A stretch of DNA of 39,381 bases. It comes from Candidatus Zhuqueibacterota bacterium (GTDB lineage Bacteria; Zhuqueibacterota; Zhuqueibacteria; Oceanimicrobiales; Oceanimicrobiaceae). How positions within the stretch are numbered: the stretch's first letter is position 1; each line of letters starts with the position of its first letter. The stretch covers positions 1-39,381 of the forward strand of contig JAJDAD010000018.1 of assembly GCA_029262055.1 (NCBI GenBank), read 5' to 3'. The notes beneath the pieces are model-generated. The model saw nothing but the letters and a program-made list of their open reading frames with translations. It was not told the DNA's origin and did no database searches. The position numbers and the translations under genes are program-made. Positions 8,326 to 17,521 of the stretch are shown piece after piece.

Positions 8326-9051
8326 CTACTCATCGCCAGCAGTCACGAAAGAGGTCTCGACAAAAGAGAGGTTGCCTTCTTCAGTCACGGTGCCGATAGC
8401 CAACTTATACTTCTTACCAGGAAGCAGAAAACCATCTGGTACTGCAAACTTTGCCACTGATCCGGACAGTTTCGCCTCAAGGCTCACGTCCAGCTCCTCC
8501 TGCTCGATTTCGATAAGGTAGGCGGATAGGTCCTTGACCGGAGTCCACGCAATTTCAAGATTCTCGATGTCGACATTTTCAGCGTCTGCTTCCGGCGTCA
8601 GAAATGAGACTGAGGCCGGTAACGTGTGATTCAGTCTGGATTCGCCGTGGAATTCATCGCCAGCGGCAGTAGTTGCGTCAAAAACATAAACGCCTTCCGG
8701 GTAAGCAGCTTTCAGTCCCGCCACGTCGTCCGGCTCCGGAGATTCCATGCGAAATTGCCTGATTCCCATTGTCGAAGGATCCGGCGCCTTGAAATCAATA
8801 ACGAGACGGCCATCAGGCGAAACCACTTTGAGCCTGGCCAGGCCGTCATCACCACCCTTAATCTCAAAAACGACTTCCATGTCGCCATCGGTGGCATTTT
8901 GTTCGAAATGGACTCTGGCAACTTCAAATGGTAAGGGTCCACCGCCCTCAAGTTCATTACTCCTGGCGGGCTCGTAACATCGAATTACTAATGCAACGCA
9001 TAGGAGAACACAAGGCACTTTTACGACTTCAGATATTTTGAAGATACCCAC
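8326..9051 (-). CDS. Secreted protein with FnIII-like C-terminal domain
   Basis: The protein has 241 residues from a GTG at 9051. An in-frame stop lies 9 bases upstream, so the start cannot be much earlier, though no clear Shine-Dalgarno is present and the internal GTG 33 bases further in is possible. The N-terminus is hydrophobic (PCVLLCVALVIRC), consistent with a signal peptide or an imperfect lipobox ending at Cys. The middle (about 40-140) is beta-rich. The C-terminal part (about 147-238) looks like a fibronectin type III fold, with ENLEIAWTPVKDLSAYLIEI and YKLAIGTVTEEGNL. It lies 65 bases after the RND pump gene and before the porin. A periplasmic or surface role tied to the pump cluster is inferred from position only. 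Confidence 0.6.
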   Translation of the reverse strand: MGIFKISEVVKVPCVLLCVALVIRCYEPARSNELEGGGPLPFEVARVHFEQNATDGDMEVVFEIKGGDDGLARLKVVSPDGRLVIDFKAPDPSTMGIRQFRMESPEPDDVAGLKAAYPEGVYVFDATTAAGDEFHGESRLNHTLPASVSFLTPEADAENVDIENLEIAWTPVKDLSAYLIEIEQEELDVSLEAKLSGSVAKFAVPDGFLLPGKKYKLAIGTVTEEGNLSFVETSFVTAGDE

Positions 9052-9066
9052 TGGCGGCTAATAGAT

Positions 9067-9100
9067 GAGGGACGGCGGAATCTAGCCCGCCAGTCCCTTC
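9067..9100. other. Hairpin between RND pump and FnIII gene
   Basis: GAGGGAC-GGCGG (67-78 of this block) pairs with CCGCC-A-GTCCCTTC (87-100) around an 8-base loop. It lies in the 65-base spacer inside the minus-strand cluster. On the minus strand no U-run follows, so it is not a classical terminator. It could be a processing or attenuation site that separates pump from FnIII/porin expression. Confidence 0.4.
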
Positions 9101-9116
9101 ATTTTCTCCCTGTCAA

Positions 9117-12100
9117 TTATGCAAATTTCAACTTCGCCATATCAACATCCGTTGCGGCCTGGGTTTCTTCGCCAAAGCGCAGGTAAAGACTTGGCACAAC
9201 GAACAAGTTGAGCAAGGTTGATGTAATTAGACCACCAAGAATTACAATGGCCATGGGGTGTTCGATCTCATTGCCGGGAATAGCGCCGGCAATTACCAAC
9301 GGCACCAGGGCTAGCCCGGTTGTTGTGGCAGTCATCAAGATTGGCGCCAGACGTTCACGTGCACCGCGCAACACCAGCTGAACACCGAAACTTTCGCCTT
9401 CATGTTCCTGCAAGTGTTTAAAGTGCTTGACCATCAAAATGCCGTTGCGTGCTGAAATGCCAAGCACAGTGAGAAAGCCGACCATGGAGCCGAGCGAAAT
9501 GACGCCATCGCCGAGGAAAGCTGCGATCACACCGCCAACCAGCGCTGATGGCAGCAGCAAAAAGGAAAGCGTTGCCAGACGAACACTATTGAAAGATGTG
9601 TGCAAGAAAAAGAAAATAGCAATGGCGGCGATAACCGCAAAGATAAGCATTTTCCGCTGCACCGCCAGGCGTTCGGTATATTCGCCGAGAAGTTCCGGAT
9701 AGTACTCATGCGGAAAATCGACCGTTGCCATGGCTGCTTTGACATCGGCATACACGGAGCCGAGATCGCGCCCACGCACATTGGCGTCCACATCGATACG
9801 ACGCTTCAAGCCTTCACGCTGTACAACATTCGGCGTTGGCTTGACGGCCACTTCAGCAACATCCTGCAACTGGATATGACCTCCAGCAGGCAAGTCGATC
9901 AGCATCTCACGAATATCGTGCAAGCTGTTGCGGGCAGAGGGGATGCTCCAGACATTGACATCGTAGGTACGGTTGCCAATGTGAACGTCACCAGCTTCTT
10001 CGCCGGCAATCATTGTCGTGGCCATGCGCCGCACCTCACCCGGCTTTAGCCCGTATTGCTGCGCCTTTGCAAGATCCACTTTTACTTCAATCTGTGGGAT
10101 CTTCTCTTGAAAGGACGTATGCAGATCGATGATACCGTCGATATTCGAGAGCGCTTTCTTTACTTCCTTGGCCTTTTGTTCCAGAACGTCCAGATCCCGG
10201 CCGTAAATACGCACGACAATTGCGTCAGACGAACCGGTCAAAACTTCCCTGATTCGTTCTTTCAGATAGGTCTGCACATCACGATAGAGTCCGGGGTAGC
10301 CGTCCACTGTCTCCTGGACCTTAGCGAGGGTCTCGTCGTAATCAACCGATGGATCCACACTTATCCAATTCTCGCCAAAGTACATGCCGACAACTTCATC
10401 CATGATCAGCGCCTGGCCGATGTGCGCGCCAAAGTTACGGACGCCAGGGATCTGTCGTAACTCTTTACTACCTTGAATTGTAATCCGATTCATTTCAGGC
10501 CAGGATGTGCCAGGTTTGGTCAGCCAGTGCATAAGGAAATCCCGTTCCTTGAAATCAGGTAGCAGAGATTGTCCCAGCATTGGCCAAATCAATACACCGG
10601 CCAGCACAATGACACCAACAGTGCCGTAGGCCGCGCGCGGCTTATTCACAATTCTTGCCAGTATGGAATTGTAGCGGGTATGCAGCCATTTGGTAAGCGG
10701 CGATTCCCTATGCTCGAGCGATACGTTACGCAGCAGTAAAAAACTCATCGCAGGCGTAACGGTCAAAGCAACCACTGTTGAAGCCGCAATTGCGATCGAG
10801 TACGAAAGGGCCAAAGGTTTAAAAAAAGCACCGGACAGACCTTCCATAACAAAGACCGGCAACAGTGCGGCTACTTCGATCAAGGTCGAAAAAATGATTG
10901 CATGGCGCACCTCCATCGAAGCCTCCAGGATGGTTCTGCCAAGCGAGATCTTTCTACCCTCTTTGCGATACTGCCGCAAACGCCGCACAATGTTCTCCAC
11001 ATCAACGATGGCATCATCGACCACAGCCCCAAGCGCGATCACCAGCCCGGCCAAGACCATCGTATTGATGATCGTGTCTCGCATATATAAGACCAATATG
11101 GCCGTCATCAACGACAAAGGTATTGCGGTGCAACTGATGAGCGCCGTTCTCCACTCATATAGAAACACAAACAGCACAATAATCACTAAAATACTGGCAA
11201 TCAGCAATGCCTTATTGAGATTACTGATCGACGTTTCAATGAAAGTCGCGGGCCGGAAGATTTCTGCGTCGATTTCCACGTCCGGTAGGCCGGGTCGTAG
11301 AGCATCGAGCGCTTCGTCCACGTCCTTTGATACTTGTAAAGTGTTGCCCCAGGGGAATTTTTCAACAATGAGCAGGAGACCGATATCATCGTTTACAATG
11401 CCGTCTCCAATCATAGGCTGATGACCAACCGTGACTTCGGCGACATCCTGCAGAACCAGTTGCCGGCCATTCCGCACAGCAAGAGGCGTGTTCGCCAGTT
11501 CGTCAGCCTTAACATTCTCAAAATCTTTGACGATTGGCATTATGTGCCGGATTTGGAGTCTTTGGTTGGGCGTTTCAACCCAGCCGCCGGTGCTGAGATG
11601 ATGGCCCTGGGAAAACCTGAATAAGCCGACATCGAGGGCATCATGTGTGGCCGTCATGACTTCATCCAGAGTCACTTTGTGCTTTTTGAGCAACTCAGGC
11701 ACGACGTTAACTTGCAGCATTTCAATGCGCTCACCCCAAATGGCGACATTTGCTACCCCGGGAACCCGCATTAAGCGCTGTCGAATCGTCCAATAGGTGG
11801 TCATGGACAAATCGATTACAGACCGGGTTTCGGACGAAATGCCTATTTTCATCATCCGGCTGGTTGCTGACAATGGTGGCAACATGACCGGCGGGGAGGC
11901 CCAGTTCGGTAAAGTTGGCGTTACTTGCGCAACACTCTCCTTCACAAGTTGTCGTGCCAGCATCACATCCGTGCCGGCCTGAAAATACATTTTGATTGCA
12001 GATAAATCAGGCACAGATTTTGAGCGGATTGCGGTCAGGCCAGGGACGCCGGCCAGAACTTGCTCCAGCGGAACCGTGACCAGGGATTCCACCTCCTCGG

Positions 12101-12272
12101 GCGATAACCCAAGGCTTATGGTCTGAATTTCCACCATAGGTGGTGCGAATTCGGGGAAGACGTCCACCGGCATCTCACGAAGCTGTTGAATGCCGAAGTA
12201 CATCAAGCCCGCTGCCATCGCCACTACCAGGAAGCGAAACTTCAAACTCGAGCCAACTATAAATCGCATCAT
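9117..12272 (-). CDS. CusA/CzcA-like RND efflux pump, copy 1
   Basis: This 1051-residue inner-membrane RND permease is full length for the heavy-metal (HME) group. It has 12 expected TM helices, an N-terminal TM followed by [18 protein letters not shown], and two large periplasmic loops. The TM4 motif [11 protein letters not shown] at 417-427 carries the acidic residues expected for proton relay (D419, D420, D424, E426). This differs from CzcA (DFG..DGA..EN) and CusA (AIGAMVDAA), so the substrate cannot be read from it. GGAGAC precedes the ATG at 12272. The gene starts 21 bases after the mini-adaptor gene. It probably exports a metal cation or a hydrophobic compound from the periplasm or cytoplasm. 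It is a diverged paralogue of the second pump upstream in the same operon. Confidence 0.9.
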   Translation of the reverse strand: MMRFIVGSSLKFRFLVVAMAAGLMYFGIQQLREMPVDVFPEFAPPMVEIQTISLGLSPEEVESLVTVPLEQVLAGVPGLTAIRSKSVPDLSAIKMYFQAGTDVMLARQLVKESVAQVTPTLPNWASPPVMLPPLSATSRMMKIGISSETRSVIDLSMTTYWTIRQRLMRVPGVANVAIWGERIEMLQVNVVPELLKKHKVTLDEVMTATHDALDVGLFRFSQGHHLSTGGWVETPNQRLQIRHIMPIVKDFENVKADELANTPLAVRNGRQLVLQDVAEVTVGHQPMIGDGIVNDDIGLLLIVEKFPWGNTLQVSKDVDEALDALRPGLPDVEIDAEIFRPATFIETSISNLNKALLIASILVIIVLFVFLYEWRTALISCTAIPLSLMTAILVLYMRDTIINTMVLAGLVIALGAVVDDAIVDVENIVRRLRQYRKEGRKISLGRTILEASMEVRHAIIFSTLIEVAALLPVFVMEGLSGAFFKPLALSYSIAIAASTVVALTVTPAMSFLLLRNVSLEHRESPLTKWLHTRYNSILARIVNKPRAAYGTVGVIVLAGVLIWPMLGQSLLPDFKERDFLMHWLTKPGTSWPEMNRITIQGSKELRQIPGVRNFGAHIGQALIMDEVVGMYFGENWISVDPSVDYDETLAKVQETVDGYPGLYRDVQTYLKERIREVLTGSSDAIVVRIYGRDLDVLEQKAKEVKKALSNIDGIIDLHTSFQEKIPQIEVKVDLAKAQQYGLKPGEVRRMATTMIAGEEAGDVHIGNRTYDVNVWSIPSARNSLHDIREMLIDLPAGGHIQLQDVAEVAVKPTPNVVQREGLKRRIDVDANVRGRDLGSVYADVKAAMATVDFPHEYYPELLGEYTERLAVQRKMLIFAVIAAIAIFFFLHTSFNSVRLATLSFLLLPSALVGGVIAAFLGDGVISLGSMVGFLTVLGISARNGILMVKHFKHLQEHEGESFGVQLVLRGARERLAPILMTATTTGLALVPLVIAGAIPGNEIEHPMAIVILGGLITSTLLNLFVVPSLYLRFGEETQAATDVDMAKLKFA

Positions 12273-12293
12273 AGCAGAGTCTCCATTTGAAGT

Positions 12294-12722
12294 TTAATGT
12301 CCAACTGCGAACTCAGTGCCATATATCTCTGCCACTGCGACGGAGGCCACTACGGTCCCCACCGGCGGACCATCGGATAAGTAGACCATGTCACCATCAA
12401 TACCGTCGACCGTGACTTGATGGCGGACAAAGGTGCGTTCTGAGTCGCTGGTGTAAACCCAGGTTTGGCCATGAGTATCATAAATCAAAGAGGAATAAGG
12501 TACTGTTGTCTGTGAACCAGCCTTACCGACCTCGTCCGTTTGAACGTCCAGTCGCTCCATTGCCTTTGTAGTAAACGTAACGCGGCTGAGTTCAGAGCCC
12601 TCGATATGTTCGACCTCGGCCGGATGTTCCGCATGGTGCTCATCATGGTGTTGTTGGCATCCAAACAGTTGCAACCCGACGGAGATTGCTGTCACCACTA
12701 TCCATCTATTTATATGTTGCAT
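12294..12722 (-). CDS. His-rich mini RND adaptor lipoprotein
   Basis: The protein has 142 residues from the ATG at 12722, chosen for the GGAGG 8 bases upstream; the longer frame begins with TTG inside the Shine-Dalgarno. The lipobox LFGC puts lipidation at Cys22. A His/Asp/Glu cluster follows (about 25-39), with HH, EHH, EH and VEH, probably metal-binding. The rest (VPYSSLIYDTHGQTWVY ... VYLSDGPPVGTVVASVAVAE) matches the C-terminal beta-barrel/membrane-proximal part of RND adaptors such as CusB. Lipoyl and coiled-coil parts are absent. Normal adaptors are about 350-500 residues. It sits between two pump genes, in frame and with a good start, so it looks like a real reduced adaptor or metal chaperone rather than a fragment. 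Confidence 0.75.
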   Translation of the reverse strand: MQHINRWIVVTAISVGLQLFGCQQHHDEHHAEHPAEVEHIEGSELSRVTFTTKAMERLDVQTDEVGKAGSQTTVPYSSLIYDTHGQTWVYTSDSERTFVRHQVTVDGIDGDMVYLSDGPPVGTVVASVAVAEIYGTEFAVGH

Positions 12723-12777
12723 TGACGTTTCCTCCAAAATATAAGTTTATGATCAGAGCTGATAAGAACTTCAGGCC

Positions 12778-15700
12778 CTAGCTTTGCATTGCGAGTTCGG
12801 TGTCGGGGGTAGCACCGATCTTATCTAGCTCGAGGTCCGGGTCGCGGCCTTCGCCAAAAATCAAATACATTGCCGGGATGCCGAACAGACTCAGAAAAGT
12901 AGACGTGATAAGTCCGCCGAGAACCACAAAAGCCATCGGCCGTACGATTTCCAGGCCGGCAACTCCGCCCCAAAATGCCATCGGCAGCATAAAAAGCGCC
13001 GTTGCTATCGCACTGATCAGGATTGGCCCGGAGCGCTCACGCGTGACTTCCTGCACTAACGCTGTATCAAAGGTGCCGCCATGGGCGTCTTCCCGACTGC
13101 GGTAGCCGCTGATCAGAATTAAACTATTGCGTACGGCAAAGCCCATCACTGCAATAAATCCGATTGTCGAACCAATGGAAACGAGACCGGAGCCAGTCAA
13201 AAAGACCGCCACGGCACCGCCGAGCAAGCCCATCGGTAACGTCAACAAGGTTACCGTTGCCAGCCGCCAGTTTCCAACGAACGCCTGTAGCAGAAGGAAA
13301 ATCCCAATCAAAGCGGCAATCCCCAGTGCGAAGATACGGTCCCGCGCGGACAGCCGTTCGGCATATTCTCCTAGTAGCTCTGCACGGTATTCCAGTGGGA
13401 AGCTCATCGCGCGAATGGCGCTATTGACATCAGTCGCAACGGCGCCCTGGCCGCGCCCGCCTACGTCGGCCACAACATCAATATAGCGTGCCACTGCATC
13501 TCGGTTAATTCTAGTTGGAGAAGAAACGATGCGGACGTCAGCCACTTGCTTGAGTCGAACATGCCGCCCGGAAGGCGCGTCGATCAACAAATCTTCAATG
13601 CTCGAGACGCTATGGCGAATATCAGGTGAGCCCCAGACCACGACATCGAAGACTTTCTGCTCCTCAAACAGGCTGCCAACTGTTATGCCGCCCACAAGCG
13701 ATGCTGCTGAACGTCGCACGTCTCCCGGTTTCAGGCCATATTCTCTGGCTCTGTCGACGTCGACCTCGATTTCCAATGTCGGCATCTGCGCCGGATATTG
13801 CACTCTGGCGGCAGCGATACCATCTACCCCGGTCAGAGTATTTTTGAGCTCTTCTGCTTTTTCCCCAATCTTCTTCATGTTTTCACCATAAACACGCACG
13901 ACAAGCGCGTCACTCGTTCCGGAAAGCTCTTGCCTGAGTTGGGATTGCAGATTAGTCAAGACTTCGGGAGACATGCCGGGATAACCACCAGCAACTTGCC
14001 GAATGGAGGCAACTGTTGCAGCATAATCAGCCGATGGGTCGATACTAACCCATATCTCGCCTGCATTGATATTGGTTGGCTTATCCGACATGATCGCCCG
14101 TCCAACGTGGGCACTTACATTGCGCACACCCGGAAGCGTGCGAAGCTCACGGCTGGCCCTGGTTATTATCCGACTCATTGCCGGGTGGGAAGCGCCGGAA
14201 TTACCTTCAAGGCGAACGACGACGTCACTTTCTTTGAAGGTTGGAAGCAGAGACTCCTGGCGCAAGAATGGCAATGACAAAAGGCCCAGTAAGGCCATGA
14301 TACTGACGACAACAAATGCGACCCGAGGGGTGCGTGCACCCCAGGCAAATAGAGCGCTATAGATACCGCGTAGCAGACCGCCGATAGGGGTATCCCCTTC
14401 TTTCAGGGCGGCCTTTTGCAGAAACAACAAGCTCAACGCAGGGGTGATGGTTAATGCGGTTATAGTAGAAGCGAGCAGTGCCAGCAAGTAAGACATGGCT
14501 ACAGGTTGCCAAAATGCGCCTGACACACCCCGAAGGAAGAATACCGGTATGACCGCAACTGCCATAACGACCGTTGCGTAGAACGTAGGACTACGCATTT
14601 CGAGCATGGCTTTGAAAATAATCGCTGCAGTCGAACTGCCGCCATTGTCTTTGCGCCCCTGGCGCAAACGCCGCACGACATTTTCTACATCAACGATGGC
14701 GTCGTCGACGACAACGCTCATGGCAATCAACAGTCCCGCAACGACCATCATGTTGAGGGTAACATCGCGCATGTATAGTACGGTTCCGGCCACGATCATA
14801 GAGATAAGAATAGAAATCGCACTGATCAGGGCGGTGCGCCAGTTAAGAAAGAAGGCAAACAGGGCAACGACGGCCAGAACAACGCCTATCATGACGGTTG
14901 AGGTCAAATTGCCGACCGCTTGTTCAAGGTAAGTCGCCGGACGAAACAAAGTCGGGTCTACCTCTATGCCGGAGATCGCAGGTTGCAAAGCGGTCATGGT
15001 TGCTTCAACTTCCCGGGTTACATCTGCGGTATTAGCCCAGGGAAATTTCTCGACCACAAGCATGAGCGAGGGTGAATTGTTGACGATGGCGTCTCCAATG
15101 AGCGGTTGATGGTCTTCAACCACTGTCGTGACATCACCTAATCGTTTCGAGGGCGCACCTTCGACGGGAACTTTGGCCAAATCCTCCGCTGTTTGGATGG
15201 GCAGGATGTGGCGAACGCCAAGCCTTTGATTGGGCGTATCGATCCAACCGCCAGTACCGGGGGTAGATGCCTCCAAAAAGGTTAATGGCGAAGCCCACAA
15301 CGAGTTACCGGCCGTCGTAATGATCTGGTGTAGCGTCAGACCCTCGGAACGTAATTGTTCGGGATCTACCTGGACCTGCAATTGTCGTTGGCGCTCACCC
15401 CAAATGGAAACATTGGCGACACCCTGCAGTCCCATGAGCCGGGGAGCAATCGTCCAACGTGCAAGCACGGACATTTCGATAAGAGACAGCTCGTTCGAGG
15501 TCAGCCCGATCTCCATGCAACGTCCGGACGAAGAAACCGGGTTGATCATCGTAATTTGGTCTGACACACCAGGTAGAGTAAATAACTCGGTCATGCGTTC
15601 CTGCGCAACTTGCCTGGCACGCATAAGATCTGTGCCTTCTTCAAAAATCAGCTTGATCGACGCCATACCGGGCAGTGAGGTGGAGCGAATTTCCTCAGCC

Positions 15701-15936
15701 CAGGGCGTGCCGTTAAGCATATCCGCTTCAAGAGGCGTGGTAATCATTGCCTCCACCTCCTCAGCGGAAAGCCCGAGGGCTTCGATTTGAACCTCCACAT
15801 ACGGCCGCGAAAACTCTGGCAGTGCGTCCACCGGCATCTTGCGAAGTTGCGTGAAGCCGAAAACGATGAGAATCGCAGCAATTGCAGTCATCGCGAATCG
15901 AAGTTGTAAGCTCGACCCGATAATCCATCGCATCAT
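12778..15936 (-). CDS. CusA/CzcA-like RND efflux pump, copy 2
   Basis: This 1052-residue protein has the same HME-RND architecture as the downstream pump and is clearly a paralogue: MPVDALPEFSRPYVEVQ at the start, ANVSIWGER near 175, and [11 protein letters not shown] at 409-419 in TM4. GGAGGAGG lies before the ATG at 15936, one of the strongest ribosome sites in the window. It is the first gene of the pump operon, and the 55-base spacer to the mini-adaptor suggests co-transcription. Two different pumps flanking a single adaptor could form a mixed trimer or act in series. This is inference; RND hetero-trimers such as MdtBC are known. The substrate is not predictable, though the His-rich neighbour suggests a metal. 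Confidence 0.9.
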   Translation of the reverse strand: MMRWIIGSSLQLRFAMTAIAAILIVFGFTQLRKMPVDALPEFSRPYVEVQIEALGLSAEEVEAMITTPLEADMLNGTPWAEEIRSTSLPGMASIKLIFEEGTDLMRARQVAQERMTELFTLPGVSDQITMINPVSSSGRCMEIGLTSNELSLIEMSVLARWTIAPRLMGLQGVANVSIWGERQRQLQVQVDPEQLRSEGLTLHQIITTAGNSLWASPLTFLEASTPGTGGWIDTPNQRLGVRHILPIQTAEDLAKVPVEGAPSKRLGDVTTVVEDHQPLIGDAIVNNSPSLMLVVEKFPWANTADVTREVEATMTALQPAISGIEVDPTLFRPATYLEQAVGNLTSTVMIGVVLAVVALFAFFLNWRTALISAISILISMIVAGTVLYMRDVTLNMMVVAGLLIAMSVVVDDAIVDVENVVRRLRQGRKDNGGSSTAAIIFKAMLEMRSPTFYATVVMAVAVIPVFFLRGVSGAFWQPVAMSYLLALLASTITALTITPALSLLFLQKAALKEGDTPIGGLLRGIYSALFAWGARTPRVAFVVVSIMALLGLLSLPFLRQESLLPTFKESDVVVRLEGNSGASHPAMSRIITRASRELRTLPGVRNVSAHVGRAIMSDKPTNINAGEIWVSIDPSADYAATVASIRQVAGGYPGMSPEVLTNLQSQLRQELSGTSDALVVRVYGENMKKIGEKAEELKNTLTGVDGIAAARVQYPAQMPTLEIEVDVDRAREYGLKPGDVRRSAASLVGGITVGSLFEEQKVFDVVVWGSPDIRHSVSSIEDLLIDAPSGRHVRLKQVADVRIVSSPTRINRDAVARYIDVVADVGGRGQGAVATDVNSAIRAMSFPLEYRAELLGEYAERLSARDRIFALGIAALIGIFLLLQAFVGNWRLATVTLLTLPMGLLGGAVAVFLTGSGLVSIGSTIGFIAVMGFAVRNSLILISGYRSREDAHGGTFDTALVQEVTRERSGPILISAIATALFMLPMAFWGGVAGLEIVRPMAFVVLGGLITSTFLSLFGIPAMYLIFGEGRDPDLELDKIGATPDTELAMQS

Positions 15937-16035
15937 AACAGACCTCCTCCGTTGATAAAATGAATAGCGAGTTCAACACAAGATAGATTCGAAGCTAACG
16001 GACTATGCTCTATAGTTTCATGACAGGTCCCCCTA

Positions 16036-16123
16036 TTCAGTTTTTGGATAACAGAACTCTTCTTAATCAATTTCAGCAAACGAGAAAATTCAGGTCGACT
16101 GAAAATGTTCAGCTATAGTTCAG
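16036..16123. promoter_or_regulatory. Cluster of TTCAG motifs, candidate operator
   Basis: TTCAG occurs at 16036, 16072, 16089, 16108 and 16119. At 16099-16112 it forms an inverted repeat CTGAA-AATG-TTCAG. The cluster is 100-190 bases upstream of the first RND gene. Spaced direct and inverted repeats are typical of OmpR-family regulator sites, and such a regulator is encoded at 20789. The link is inference. Confidence 0.35.
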
Positions 16124-16200
16124 TTTTTCGCCCTATCTTAAATTGGTAGATCAGGTGAACAACTCACGATAAAAATAGAATAAACCTAATGAAGCTTGTT

Positions 16201-16252
16201 ATTAGCATAATTTGCTAATGCAGAGGTCTGGCTAAAATCAGGGCCCGATTTT
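16201..16252. repeat. Two adjacent perfect hairpins
   Basis: ATTAGCA at 16201-16207 pairs with TGCTAAT at 16213-16219 across a 5-base loop. AAAATC at 16234-16239 pairs with GATTTT at 16247-16252 around AGGGCCC. They lie in the pump promoter region. They could be operators or transcript structures. No U-run follows on the minus strand. Confidence 0.35.
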
Positions 16253-16368
16253 AACCAACGAAATTCAGGCGAGGCATAGTCGTTCAGATACAGTCAAGGG
16301 TTATCTTCTATCATTCAATGGTGTAGTATGCAGTTGTGAGTTCAACGCCTCTGCCACCCACGACTCCA

Positions 16369-16392
16369 TAAGCTGGTTTGCAAGCCAGCTTA
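16369..16392. repeat. Perfect 8-bp hairpin after secreted-protein gene
   Basis: TAAGCTGG at 16369-16376 pairs with CCAGCTTA at 16385-16392, and the loop itself contains the palindrome TTGCAA. It is about 220 bases downstream of the stop of the minus-strand gene at 16609. It could stop or protect that transcript, but a T-run is missing. Confidence 0.35.
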
Positions 16393-16608
16393 GTTTCGCG
16401 ACTAGCTAACCGGACGAACTCCTCACGATTCGTTGGCCAGGATCATGACAACGATGCTCGTGAATAGAACCCTACTATTTTCTTTTCAGTGGTTGACCGA
16501 AACGGCCACGATACTCTTCTCGTTTCGACATTTTGCGACTGGCGGAGACGCGTTTTCGGTCAACCACTATTCGTGGACCACTACGCTCTCACAGCTCGCC
16601 AAGATCTA

Positions 16609-17433
16609 TCACTTGATAGCTGTAATCTCGCTCTTACTTTTGTAAGATGGTTTCATCTTGCCAGTACTGTTATCAAAAATATCATAGCCATACGCAGTGA
16701 GTTCAAGAGTGTCTTCCCCAATCAGTCCAATTCCCGGTGCGTGCGTTTTAAACGTTTCCGCACCCTCGGGCTCACTCCAGTTGGTTTCTCGCACTCTTAT
16801 GCAGTCTTTAAAGGTGCCGGCCGGGGTCTTGATTGTCAGCCCCATTTCCCAATTATGTCCACGCTCCATAGACATGTCCTCGTGTAACTGCTGATAATAT
16901 TTTGCACCGAGAAGGAAGGTTCCCGGCATAAAAATTCCAGGCTCAGCTAAGCCGTTTTTATCCGGCGCGCCTGCATGCCAGGTTCCGTCATGGCTCTTTA
17001 TTTTGGTGCCCTCATCATTATATATGTCGACTTCGTCGCCAAAATCATACAAGTCGCCGGTTTCCTTACATAACACGAAAAACCCCCTAGTATTCTCATA
17101 TGGTTTGCCATCGATCCATTCTTTTTCCTCGATGACCCTCGTTGAAACCCAACCGACATCAGGAAGGTGAAATTTCCGGGTTTCGTTCAAAACGGTATGC
17201 ACAAACAGGATCTGTTCTCCATCTTCTTCTCCCTCAAGTACCAACTGATACCCTGGTCTGAGAATGTAGTAAGCGTTTTCCCCATTATCGCTCCAGGAAC
17301 AATTCTGGTTCTGAAAATCTCTAGTGTAGCCGGTTTCCGTATCCTGAGCCTGTGCTAATTCGGTATTGCCGGATAGACCGAGCACTGTGATTGCCAGAAC
17401 AACGACTTTGAGAATCTCTTTGTAAGCAATCAT
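16609..17433 (-). CDS. Secreted protein of unknown function
   Basis: The protein has 274 residues from the ATG at 17433, chosen because AGGAGGA lies just upstream; the longer frame to 17463 has none. A signal peptide ends at about AQAQ. The mature part contains ENAYYILRPGYQLVLEGEEDGEQ, ETRKFHLPDVGWVSTRVIEEKEW, VLCKETGDLYDFGDEVDIY, PGIFMPGT, TPAGTFKDC and HAPGIGLIGEDTLELTAYG. I remember this order of motifs (a 'PG' start, an 'ETGDLYDFGE' middle, a 'PAGTF.dc', an 'APGiGli' end) from a widespread family of uncharacterised secreted proteins. No function is known to me. It lies just downstream of the DUF5916 gene on the same strand and upstream of the pumps. Confidence 0.75.
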   Translation of the reverse strand: MIAYKEILKVVVLAITVLGLSGNTELAQAQDTETGYTRDFQNQNCSWSDNGENAYYILRPGYQLVLEGEEDGEQILFVHTVLNETRKFHLPDVGWVSTRVIEEKEWIDGKPYENTRGFFVLCKETGDLYDFGDEVDIYNDEGTKIKSHDGTWHAGAPDKNGLAEPGIFMPGTFLLGAKYYQQLHEDMSMERGHNWEMGLTIKTPAGTFKDCIRVRETNWSEPEGAETFKTHAPGIGLIGEDTLELTAYGYDIFDNSTGKMKPSYKSKSEITAIK

Positions 17434-17521
17434 TTTACTTCCTCCTGTGTTTGAGTGAAACAAGAACCCACATTTAGGTACTACACATAGTAAACAGACC
17501 TGTTACACACTTCCGTTGACA

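Larger units (their letters stand above)
15937..16608. other. Intergenic control region upstream of pump operon
   Basis: No convincing gene is present. The stretch is AT-rich compared with its neighbours and holds clustered TTCAG motifs and several perfect hairpins, listed separately. It separates the pump operon from the end of the secreted-protein gene at 16609, so the promoter for the RND operon is expected here. No clear -35/-10 pair could be named by eye. Confidence 0.5.
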
